A DNA stretch of 64,000 nt from Lodderomyces elongisporus (lineage: Eukaryota > Ascomycota > Pichiomycetes > Serinales > Debaryomycetaceae), in contig NC_083674.1 of assembly GCF_030384665.1 (NCBI RefSeq), positions 1,674,001 through 1,738,000 of the forward strand, given 5' to 3'. The translations under genes and the position numbers were made by a program. Below the pieces are notes generated by a model. It was given only the letters and a program-made list of their open reading frames with translations, was not told the origin of the DNA and did no database searches. Below are positions 35,530 to 45,450 of this stretch, one piece after another (position 1 is the first letter of the stretch; each line of letters begins with the position of its first letter).

Positions 35530-36850
35530 CTGAATTTTGCCCCGTTTCATATAATGACAAGTTGGAAGTATTCGATATAGGTGAGTCAGAGTTTGATGTG
35601 GACAAGGTATTCATGGTTGGTGAGTCAACTGTTCCATCTTCTAAATGTGAGCCAGTCACTGATAATGGTGACTTCATTTGATTCATTGCTGTAGTTGTTA
35701 TTCTAGTAGTATTGTTTTTCCTCTCATTGGTATTGTTTTCCGCAATTGCTGAATCTGACAGTGGTAATGATGAAGAAGATGATGATATTGTATTAGCAGA
35801 GTTCATAGTTGCTAAATATTCATCTTGTTTAAAATTGTCCAAACCAAAGTCGAGCTCGAGGTGATCAGCTACTGTATTTGGACAAGCTTGAGTGTATGTT
35901 ATATCCATTGGCGAGTTGGCTGATGAATTCAACGAAATGGGTGAAAGGTAATTGAAAAATGTGTCATCAACAACCTCTGGTTTCAACGAAGTTGAGGGTG
36001 TGGTTATTGTTTCAATTTTAACTTGTACGGGCGGTTGTGGAGATGGGTGTTTAGCCACAGAAGTGGTAGTCAAAGAATTCGAAGTCAGTGGAGCAAAAGA
36101 GACCTTAGTCTCTGCTTCTCTTGATAATCTTCTCTTCTTCAACACTGGAACTGTATCCAGCTGCTGAACTCTTCTAGTGTGCAGCAGCACTTCAGCCTTG
36201 CCCTTATCTTGGCCTGGCACTTGCATCAGCACATTCGAGTTTTGATCCTGATCGTGATCCTGATCTTGATCCTTTTCCGCATCCTTTTCATTTGCATTTG
36301 CATTTGCATTTGCATTTGCATTTGCATCAACAACATCAACATCTTCATCGTCGTGTTCTTCAAATTCGTCAACAAGAGACTCCAGTAAATCCTTCTTGCA
36401 GCCTCTTCTTGAACTCTTCATATTCAAGTGAATTTGATTCTTCAATTCGGTCAAGTCATCCAACTCGACACAAAACTTGCCTTGTTCTTCAACAGGCAAC
36501 TTTTGCAACAAACAGTCACAAGTCAGTTGGAGTCGCTTGATATTCTCCTCCAACTTAACAACGTAAACCTCCATATATTCCACATGTTTGCGCTTCTTTT
36601 CTCTAGAGGCGTGTGCTGCTCTCCGATTGCGCAAAATTCGTTCAATTTTGCGTTGTTCCTTCTCCTCCTGTGTCTTTGCCCTCTTTCTGGGAGGCAAAGC
36701 AGCTTTAAATGTTGAAGGGTCAATGTCAGCCATACAATCAGGAGCGGAAGAAGAAGAAGCAGAAGAAGAAACAGAAGCGTGAGTAGTAGCTGTATTGTCT
36801 ATAGGTAAGGAGTCAATGGTACTGACAGGTGTGGTATCCACTACTTCCAT
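35429..36850 (-). CDS. HAC1: HAC1, bZIP regulator of the unfolded protein response (exon 1 and unspliced frame)
   Basis: The unspliced frame codes 473 residues. Residues 1-440 (bases 36850-35530) belong to both forms. The bZIP basic region is at 67-89, with ERILRNRRAAHASREKKRKH and the N-x7-R signature (N75, R83), followed by a leucine zipper. PPRKRAKTQEEKEQRKIERI just before it is characteristic of Hac1. Later there is an acidic segment with an Asn-Ala repeat and a Ser/Thr-rich region. Hac1 drives ER chaperone and ER-associated degradation genes when Ire1 splices its mRNA. Without splicing the protein ends in a 33-residue tail (AVILSLEQERQQPMKTL and following). Spliced coding parts are complement(34517-34677) and complement(35530-36850). 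Confidence 0.95.
   Translation of the reverse strand: MEVVDTTPVSTIDSLPIDNTATTHASVSSSASSSSAPDCMADIDPSTFKAALPPRKRAKTQEEKEQRKIERILRNRRAAHASREKKRKHVEYMEVYVVKLEENIKRLQLTCDCLLQKLPVEEQGKFCVELDDLTELKNQIHLNMKSSRRGCKKDLLESLVDEFEEHDDEDVDVVDANANANANANANEKDAEKDQDQDHDQDQNSNVLMQVPGQDKGKAEVLLHTRRVQQLDTVPVLKKRRLSREAETKVSFAPLTSNSLTTTSVAKHPSPQPPVQVKIETITTPSTSLKPEVVDDTFFNYLSPISLNSSANSPMDITYTQACPNTVADHLELDFGLDNFKQDEYLATMNSANTISSSSSSLPLSDSAIAENNTNERKNNTTRITTTAMNQMKSPLSVTGSHLEDGTVDSPTMNTLSTSNSDSPISNTSNLSLYETGQNSAVILSLEQERQQPMKTLVDILNIENRINLAITV
35517..35541 (-). promoter_or_regulatory. HAC1: Ire1 5' cleavage hairpin of HAC1 mRNA (loop CAGCAGU)
   Basis: Minus strand: stem GGCAAAAUU, seven-base loop CAGCAGU (35532-35526), stem AAUUUUGUC. 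This makes nine pairs, one of them G-U. The loop fits CNG|CNGN, so cleavage is predicted between 35530 and 35529. The hairpin lies inside the coding frame, at Gln-Asn-Ser-Ala-Val-Ile. Confidence 0.88.
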
Positions 36851-39800
36851 GGTTGATTATGGTACTAGAATAGTTTGGAGTAGGTGTGGTGTGTATACTA
36901 ATATGAAAATATAGTATAATATAGTATAGAATAGTATATTTTCCTTAAATTATTTGGTTGCAAAGGGCATGTGAGAGAAAATAAAGAGAGAGAGAGAGAG
37001 AGAGAATCTGGATGATTAGGTGTCCTCTTTATATATAATCTGTTTCTATTTGATTCTTTTTTTTTTTATTTTCTCTCTTTTTTGTTTTCGCCTGATTTCT
37101 TCGACTTCCCCTCTCCTTCTCCTTCTCCCTTTCTTTCTCTCCCTTTCCTTTATCGTACAATCTTATTTTTCTTTTTTTTTTATTTTTTCTTTTTCACGGT
37201 TATTTTGTACTCTATGTCGACACTGTTACATGTAACCACTTTAATTAATATTTTATCTATGGTAATAATAATAATAATAATAATAAATATAAATATAAAA
37301 ATAATAAAAATAAAAATAAGATTAATAGTACGAGGAAGGTCGTGTGTAAATGTACGACAATGAAACGAAATGTGCTCAGCCTAGGCTGTGTGGCAATATA
37401 AAATATATATATATATATATTTGTATAGTTTAATTAATATGTATTTCTTTACTATGCAGTATACCCGTATTACTGGAAAAGCGTTACAAAATTGACAATA
37501 ATAAAATAACAAAATAAAATTAAATAAAGTATTGACAAAGATTGATCTATCCCACGCAATGCACAATGTTGCACCATGTCATTGCACCATAATCTGGCGA
37601 CCTTTCCTTTATGATAAAAAGAAAAAAAAATACAAAGCAAAGCAAAGTCAAACTAAAAAACAGGAAAACAGAGAAATAACAAAGAAAAACTAGATAAATT
37701 AGAAAAGTATTAGAAGAATGAGTTGGAAGGAATAGAAGAAAAGAAATATCATCTACTTGGTCGTTTGCACCCGACCGCCTGACCATGTAAATCGCTCTGT
37801 AGATCGACCGCCACGCGCGCATTTCACTACTTCACACTTCACTACTTCACACTTTCCTTTGAATTTCACCTAGTTCCTTCCAAGGTTAAAAAAAAAGAAA
37901 AAACATTGCGCACAATTCTGTCGCCCTTTCCCCTCCTCCATCTAAAAATAAAAAAATTAAACAAAAGTAAACAGAAACAGAAACAGAAACAGAAATAAAA
38001 AAAGATAATGCTTCACATTAACTAACAAACCTTGAAGACAAAAGTGTCATGATTCGCGTTTTCCATATTTCAAACACTCCAACTTGTTTTGCTAAACTCG
38101 ACAAGAGTTCACATCTGCCAACACAAAAAAAAAAATATACTGATACAAAATCCTTATGCTGCTCCTTCACTTTGGTTCCTTGCCCTTTCACTTCCCTTCC
38201 CTTCCCTTCCCTTCCTCTCGTAATTTCTGTTTATGTGAAATAACTGGACCTTCTTTTTTTATAACGTTCTACACGACTATCCTTTTATTTTTTCATCTTT
38301 TAGTAGTAGTAGTAGTATTATTAGTAGTGGCCAACCCCACTATACTTTTTACAAGTAAAAAGGAGTAGATCTATTCATACCCTATACGTGACGATGAAAT
38401 TTTTTCCATTCTCTTTCTGCAACCAACAAATTTGGTACGCCTTGTTTTGCATCTACAATACAACACCGATCTCGCTCTAAGTATACCTCCATTTATCTTT
38501 CTTCTCTTTTTTTTTGATTCACATACACACACACACACTCCTTCTCTCTCTCTCTCTCTCTCTCTCTCTTTAATTAATTATTTATTTATTTATTAATACT
38601 TAAAGCGCGTCTAATATTTCTATAAAATTGAAAATAATATAAGAACTATTTATAAACATTTTGTTTGGGAGAGGGGCAGTTCTTTTATTTTTTTTTTTTC
38701 CATGCTCCTGGGGTCGAGAACATTTCTTCTTTTTCTTGTGAAATTTTCTATTTATTCATTCTTAATCAACCAACTTATAGTATCACCAATTGTCTCTGTG
38801 TCTGTGTGTGTATTGTTCCTCTAGCCAAATGCCTTGTGAATTGTTTAATTGATTTTTTTTTTATAATTTTTATTTATTTGGCAAAACACTCGAGAACTCG
38901 ACCCATTAAAGTCAACTGTCAAACATATTAACCCCATCATCATCTCCAACAAATTTAAGCACATAAAGAAAAGAATGGATAGTTTAGAAAGTACATAAAT
39001 GGGAGAATTGAAAACGGAAAGTCAAAAAGAAAAAAAAAGAAAGAAAAAAAAAACAAATTCAATGAACAAAACAAGACAGAGCAGAGCATAGCAGAGCATA
39101 GCATAGCATAGCAGGACAAGACGTATCTTTGCATTACATTTCAGCCCTTTCCAAAGTCAAAGTATCGATTAACTTGTAATCCAATTTGTAGCTACACTAC
39201 CAAAATCTAGACTCAATCAACACCAACCAGTAATGAATCATGATGATGATGATGATGATGATGATGGGTTGAATTCCAAAGACTAACAAAAAACTTCTGC
39301 ATGACAGCACACTAAACCTCTCCTCTGTCATCGCTCAATAGCGAAATAAGTTCAATAGCTTAAACAATAATAGCATGCTATTAAGCATGCTTCAACTTGC
39401 ATCGCAGTCATTTTCTTTAAGCATCTCCATACATCATCATCATCATCATCATCAACAACGGCAATTATAAACTTTTGCAAGAAGACCACATTTTATCCTG
39501 ATTCGAGAACTTCCTACATAATAACGCTTAACCTCATTTTGCATCTTCATCTTCCAACGTCTATCGCTTCAAAAAGATGATTGAGAAAGAAAGAAAAAAT
39601 AAACACCACACCACTTTTGTTTTCCTCACTATTGCAACCTTTAGGATATAAACCTTTGTTTCATTAATTTTGTTTTTGTTTTTCTTTTTTCTTTTCTTCT
39701 TTCTTTTCTTTTCTTTTTTATTTGGCTGTGGTTAATAGTTGCAGTGCTTCAATTCACACAGGCTAGAAGGGAATAGTTACAATGGTGCAACACACAACAA

Positions 39801-40631
39801 CATTAGCAGCAACAGCAAACGAGATGGCACCATTCCTTCAAGAGAAGAGGAAAAAACGAAATTACTTTTGTAAACTACAATCACTACTCTAGATTCAATC
39901 GTATTTCCACCATTTTTTCAAATTAAATGAAACCAAAAAGGATGAAGAAAGTAGATATACATTTACCATCTAGTTGGTGCAGTAAGAGTCTTATCATAGA
40001 ATACCCTTTCTCTCCCCCTCCCCCGCTCCCATATATATATACATATATGTAAATGCAAAGCACAGACTTAATGTCTTGCTTCTTACATCTTATCATATAC
40101 CTCCAATTAACCATCCCCCTTGTACGAGTATGATTGATATCTAAGATGTCACTGAATTTTTGGTGATACACATATATATATATACACCCTCCTCATTCCC
40201 AATTTCTCTTAGCTCCCTCACTTCTCTTACTGCACAGTGCAAATTATCATCAAAATTTCAAAACCCCCATCTCTTGAGAGAGAGAAAGAGAGAAAGAGAA
40301 GTCACAGATTGCAAATTAGTCATAGTACTTGTTATCAAAAAAATAAAAAAAATTCAAAATAAGAACGAGAGTCAAAACCGCAAAAACGAAACAATATGAA
40401 AAATAAATAAAAAATAGAAAATGGAAAACAATTCTCTCCACACTGACACTCTCATTCCTTCTCACCTTCTTTGCAATCACCGCACTCCACATTCCACGAG
40501 CTTCAAAACCAACACTCTTTTGACTTTTTCACCAACCTAGCAGGCTGCATCCCCAATAACTAGTACATATATACATATATATACACATATACATATATAT
40601 ATATATAAGCCATTGCAAAAAACTCCACGAG
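36851..40631. other. 3.8-kb gene-free divergent region between HAC1 and BUD16
   Basis: The longest gene-free stretch in the window. It holds AG repeats (36984-37005), T/C-rich DNA (37050-37200), TA repeats (37398-37420), a CTTCC array (38180-38217), AC plus TC repeats (38523-38570), a degenerate GAGCATAGCA array (39078-39118), GAT and ATC trinucleotide tracts (39240-39266, 39434-39453), two GCATGC palindromes (39373-39390) and TA/CA repeats before BUD16 (40564-40606). One TACGTGACG element at 38385-38393 resembles a Hac1-binding UPRE. No RNA gene was recognised. Confidence 0.7.
38385..38393. promoter_or_regulatory. UPRE-like element TACGTGACG
   Basis: TACGTG is the core of the yeast UPRE-2 site bound by Hac1. 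It lies about 1.5 kb upstream of HAC1 and could support autoregulation. A single 6-base core is weak evidence. Confidence 0.25.
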
Positions 40632-41224
40632 ATGAAGTCAGTACTATCGATCCAGTCACATGTAGTGCACGGCTACGTTGGTGGTCGTGCCGCCATCTTT
40701 CCATTACAATCACAAGGCTGGGAAGTAGACAATATCAATACTGTACACTTTTCCAACCACACAGGGTACGGACATTTCACAGGCACATCTCTTGCATGCA
40801 AAGAACTCGACTCCATCTTGGATCAACTAATCAATAATCTCGATATTGAATACTCCGCGGTGATTACAGGATACATCCCAAACGCTAAATTGATTGCATG
40901 CATCAGCCGATATATTCTACAAATCAAACAACGGAATACACCACTGGAAAAACCTTTGTACTTGTTTGACCCTGTAATGGGCGATAATGACTATATGTAT
41001 GTCGATAAATCGTGCGTCGAAGAATATAGAAACTTGATCAAATTGCGTATAGCCGATATCATTACACCAAACCAATTTGAATTGCAATTACTCTCGGGGA
41101 TCAAGATATCTTGCAGAAACAGTCTCAAGGAGGCATTGGACAAAATACATAAAGAATATGGTGTGCCCTATATAGTTGTGACATCTGTGGATTCTAAAAT
41201 AGTGGATGGAAGCGAGTCTAGGAA

Positions 41225-41265
<41 letters not shown>

Positions 41266-41759
41266 AGAATATATACTGCATTATATCAGTTAAACCTCAG
41301 GCAGATAAACTGCAGCAAGAAGAAGAAAAAGGAAATGAAACCAAATTGGCCATGTTTCAAATTCCACAGATTGAATCCTACTTTACTGGCGTTGGTGACC
41401 TATTCTCAGCATTGTTACTTGATAAGTTTGTTGCAAATAACCACTTGGAAAATAAACCTTTCCAAAGATTAAGTCGAGCGGTTAATCAAGTTTTGACAAT
41501 TATGAAATGGACTTTAAAGTTGACATACGAGTTGGGCATGGACCAAGCAAGAAAAGCACACTGTGGAGAAGTAAAATGCAACAATACAATCAGCAATGGC
41601 ACAAGTAATGGAAATGGACATATCGAGGATGAAGAGATTGTAGGCAAAATGAATGACGCCAACACAATGAAACACTTTGAATTGAAAATCATTCAGGCAC
41701 GAAAGTATTATGGCTATGATGGGGAAGGGGAATTCAAGGAGATGAATGTAGAATTTTAA
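40632..41759 (+). CDS. BUD16: BUD16, pyridoxal kinase
   Basis: A 375-residue ribokinase-fold enzyme that phosphorylates pyridoxal, pyridoxine or pyridoxamine to the 5'-phosphate with ATP, in the vitamin B6 salvage pathway of the cytosol. N-terminal SIQSHVVHGYVGGRAAIFPL and VHFSNHTGYGHFTG bind the substrate. FDPVMGDN and ADIITPNQFELQLLSG are family hallmarks. The anion-hole and catalytic motif is YFTGVGDLFSALLL near residue 253. Yeast Bud16 is 312 residues. The extra length is an Asn-Ser repeat insert (about 197-213, from an AACAGC microsatellite at 41224-41262) and a variable C-terminal segment. Bud17 is the alternative assignment. TA/CA repeats lie within 70 bases of the start codon. Confidence 0.9.
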
Positions 41760-42167
41760 TATAGATTAGTAATAGAGGAATAATAGAATAAGCATTGAAA
41801 TATATAATTTCATCAATAAAATCGACTTGCTCAAGATTTGAATAAAATTATATTAATATGGGCTAAAATATAGAATAAAAATAAAGGAAAAAGGTATCTC
41901 AATGAGACATTTAAAACAACGTATAAGAACTGAAAGAAGTTTATCTTTTGAGGTCACTTGAAGGGGCAGAAACGCAATGTACACCATAATTTAGCTACAC
42001 TAAACTCTGCTTTCACAAATATAATGTATTGTATTTTGTTGAAAGAAATAAATGACAAATAAAGCCAAGTTTAATTTTTCTGTTTCCCCTTGGCTCTTGC
42101 TTTTGTTTTTGTTTTTGTTTTTGTTTCTGTTTTTTGTTCATGGTTTTGTTTTTGCTTTTGTTTTTGC
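41760..42167. other. Gene-free convergent region between BUD16 and the 42168 gene
   Basis: AT-rich transcript ends, plus TTTTGT/TTTTGC units at 42094-42165. No gene was seen. Confidence 0.7.
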
Positions 42168-43340
42168 TTATGACCCGGTATTTTGATTCATTTGTTTCCT
42201 CTTGTGGGGACCATACATATTGTCTTGCAAGTATTGGAACGACCCTGTGTCCTCCATTCTCCTAAATAACTGGGCTAATGGAGGTGACCAATGCTCGTCG
42301 GTCAAGAGGTACTGTAATGCGTCACTAAGATAATTCTTTTCCTTTGCATATTCGTAATACGACTCCAAGTCCAATCCATCAAACACACCATTGTTATACA
42401 AGGTGGCAACTATTGGACTAACCAAATTATTCAAGTTGGGTGTTTTTAAAACCTCAATGACCAAGGGGACAACTATTCCTGATTGGTTCAATGCAACAAG
42501 GATATCGTTGGCATTTGACGACACTAATTGCGAGTTCAATATCGTATTAGCAGCATTATTAATAAATTGGTTGAGAGACCCAGAGTATTGATTAGTGTCG
42601 TCATCTGCTCTCTTGATAAAGTTGGATTCCCAATTGTCGCTGAAATCAATTACAACGTCATAGTTTTGTGCTTGTTGTGCAACTGGTAATTGTTGTTGCA
42701 CATTGATTTCTGATTGGTTTGTGGAATTGGTGTTTGCCTTTGAAGTAGAATTCACAATCAAATCGGCGAGCCAAGGCACTGTCAAGTCATGCCCGTTGCC
42801 CAAACCCATGAGTAACCATCCTATCCATACATTATTTGGCGAGGAAAGGACGCCGCCGAGAAATTGTGCTAAAAACTGATTATTTGTATCATTAACCAAA
42901 AGACCATTGGCTGTAGACTGAATGATACCAGAGTCCAACACAGCATTCAAAATCTCGGTGAAATTGAGCTCAACATTCAACCCATCAAACGAAATATTAC
43001 TACCTCCTGCAGCAAAAAATTGCACTTGATTTGCCAAGTTTTGAACTTGCTCTGAGCTATTTGCAATTTCAGAAAGTAACTGTGGAATCAAGCCCGAGGC
43101 GCCAATAGTCTTGAAAAGTGATACGTATTGGTCAACGGCTGCGCTATTAGTCGTGGAGGAGGAGGAGGAGTTTGAATCGGCTCGTTTTCCGAAATCGAAT
43201 CCATCGTCGTAATCTAGACTATCTTCGAAATCCAAGGCACTTATTTCATCCAAGATATAATCGTAGTGGCTGTAATCATAACACTTGACAACTTGTGTGC
43301 AAAGAAGCAATGTTGTAGGAATTATCGTCCACAACTTCAT
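42168..43340 (-). CDS. Secreted Kex2-processed protein, paralogue of the 45451 gene
   Basis: A 390-residue protein with a cleavable signal peptide (MKLWTIIPTTLLLCTQVVKC). Likely Kex2 dibasic sites are at K52-R53 (FGKRADS) and in FIKRADDD near residue 236, and both are followed by A-D as in its paralogue. There are many N-glycosylation sequons (NSS, NIS, NFT, NDT, NST, NQS). The repeated core (YSGSLNQFINNAANTILNSQ, then LVALNQSGIVVPLVIEVL) matches the + strand neighbour. The C-terminus is hydrophilic and shows no GPI signal, so the product is probably released or cell-wall associated. I cannot name the family with confidence; opaque-phase Op4-like Candida proteins came to mind as similar in style. 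It is divergent from its paralogue across 2.1 kb. Confidence 0.85.
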   Translation of the reverse strand: MKLWTIIPTTLLLCTQVVKCYDYSHYDYILDEISALDFEDSLDYDDGFDFGKRADSNSSSSSTTNSAAVDQYVSLFKTIGASGLIPQLLSEIANSSEQVQNLANQVQFFAAGGSNISFDGLNVELNFTEILNAVLDSGIIQSTANGLLVNDTNNQFLAQFLGGVLSSPNNVWIGWLLMGLGNGHDLTVPWLADLIVNSTSKANTNSTNQSEINVQQQLPVAQQAQNYDVVIDFSDNWESNFIKRADDDTNQYSGSLNQFINNAANTILNSQLVSSNANDILVALNQSGIVVPLVIEVLKTPNLNNLVSPIVATLYNNGVFDGLDLESYYEYAKEKNYLSDALQYLLTDEHWSPPLAQLFRRMEDTGSFQYLQDNMYGPHKRKQMNQNTGS

Positions 43341-45450
43341 GTTTCGTTGAAATTGTCTGTAAAAGGTACTGGTTAATGAATCGTGAGCTAAGGAGTCCTG
43401 ATGAAAAATAAAAAATGATGTATGAAATATGAAAAAAACAACGTTTTGCTAAGCTCGGCAAAGTAGATGTACAAATGAAGATGGAAATGAAGATGGAAAT
43501 GAAAATGGAAATGAAAATGGGATAACAATTATGGAAATAGTAAGAAGAATGAAAAGCCAGGTTGTTGATGAAGTGGATATGGCAAAAGATTCAGCTCCAA
43601 AAGTTTGTGAAGAAAATGATGGGTATAAAGAACAAGAGTGACAAAAGGTTGTAAATATTTTTTAAGGTCTCTTCTTTCTTTCTTTCTTTCTTGTGATGAA
43701 TTATTTATTTCCCTCTTGTTTGGCTTTATGAATTCAATCACGCTCAAGGGGGGGGAAGGGAAGAAGAAAGTGGGGTGTGATATTTACTTGAGTATTAAAG
43801 CGGTGCTAAAAAATTGTATTTACAATTTAAAGTGGTTAATTTGTCGTACGTTTGATCAAATGAATGGATATAAAGTGAAAAAAAGAAATGGTATGGAATA
43901 GTGACCAGAGAAAGAAAAAGAAGACGAAAAGGAAGAACACGATAATGATGATGAAAATGATGATGATGATGATGATGAACAGTAGATTTAAAAATATTAG
44001 AACGAGGATTTGACTGTAACTTGGTGTCTTCTTAGCTACGTAGATTCAAGATGCTCTCATATTATTGACCTAGAAATTTCCTAATTCATATTTGGTAATT
44101 GCATGTGGCTACTTATTTGGGTACTTTGATGGGGTTTTAGGTAATGCCCCTCATTCTCTTTCCAAATATCGATTTTGTGTCTCCTTTACTCTTTGAGCCT
44201 AACCCCTAAAGGTAAGAAAAAAAAAATTTTAAAAAAAAAAAAAAATTAAAAAAAAAATAGAAATTTTTATTACTGCATTTGTTTTGTCACTGACACAAAA
44301 AGAAACTATTTCCCAATTAGGAAATGCATAATAACTGCGAAGAGTAATACGGTCCACTTCCCTTCGATGAGAAACAAATTGAATTCCAATTCAGTTTGTA
44401 GATTGATTGTATTCAGGCTAAGTGAATAGTCAACACACTATTTCCCACCTACTCCTGGGTTTCCTTTTATTTTTCCATTTTTTTTTCAACTTTTTTTTTA
44501 GCTCAAACCATTTGAAAAAAACTTATTCCATCAATTCTCCATCAATATACGTGATCAACTGTATCTGAGAACTTTGTTTTGAAAAAAAAAAAAAAAAGAA
44601 AAAACAGCTGGAATCATCATACTCCATAAAATAAAGCGATGAATATTGGAAACAGAGCCAATTAACGCAATAACGAATAAGGACGAAAAAATATAAAAGG
44701 TAGAGTGTCTTTCTCTCTCTCTGTGTGTGTGTGTCTCTCTGTGTGTGTATGTGCATGTGCGCATGTCCTTGTGAGTCTTTTGCCTTTTTAGGAAATCTAA
44801 TTGATCTAGAGCTAACCTCGTTTGCAATCGATCTTTAACCAAAGATGGTTATAACCACTCGAGCCAAGTCCCACAAAACATCTAATTCAACAACAACACT
44901 GACAACAACACTGACAACAACAACAATAGTAATAGCAATAGCAATAGATAACACAGCATAGTCTTTGCAAAGGTAGTGCCCATTCATCCTTGCTGTCAGA
45001 ATATGTTCTCTTCCACTCGTTTATGCGCCTCATAAGGCACCTCAGATCTAACTTCTTTTTACATACCTGTGGTATCTTATAACTTCTTCAAAATAAATAT
45101 ACAAAAAATATTATTTAGAGATCCACCATCTCAACATTTCTTCTTTCTCTTTCTCTTTCACTTTTCTTTCTTTTCTTTCTTGTTTTTCTTTTCTTCATCA
45201 ACAACAACACATTTATCACGAATTACCATATCTTCTTTGTTGGTCGTCGTTATTAAAAAAAAAAAAGGTTCAAACAGCTAGTATCATTTCGTTAGATCGG
45301 ATCTAGACAATTGGTTAACCAGCAATCCAGATACCATCTTTGTCTTCCATCAGTACATTTCCCAAGAGAAACTTTCAAAAAAATAAATACACATATAAAA
45401 TTAGAATAAAAAAATTCTAAATCAAATTCAAAAACAAAAGGAACAAAATA
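43341..45450. other. Gene-free 2.1-kb divergent promoter between the two secreted paralogues
   Basis: Contains GAAAATG units (43480-43520), a CTTT tract (43673-43693), GATG/GAT repeats (43945-43978), A-tracts (44216-44260), GT/CT repeats (44705-44750) and CAACAACACTGA units (44893-44930). The length suggests complex regulation. Short frames here are not credible. Confidence 0.65.

Noticed and set aside
39782..39892. 36-codon plus-strand frame (MVQHTTTLAATANEMAPFLQ)
   Set aside because: Short, about 740 bases from BUD16 and without any second supporting signal. It may be a chance frame or an upstream ORF.
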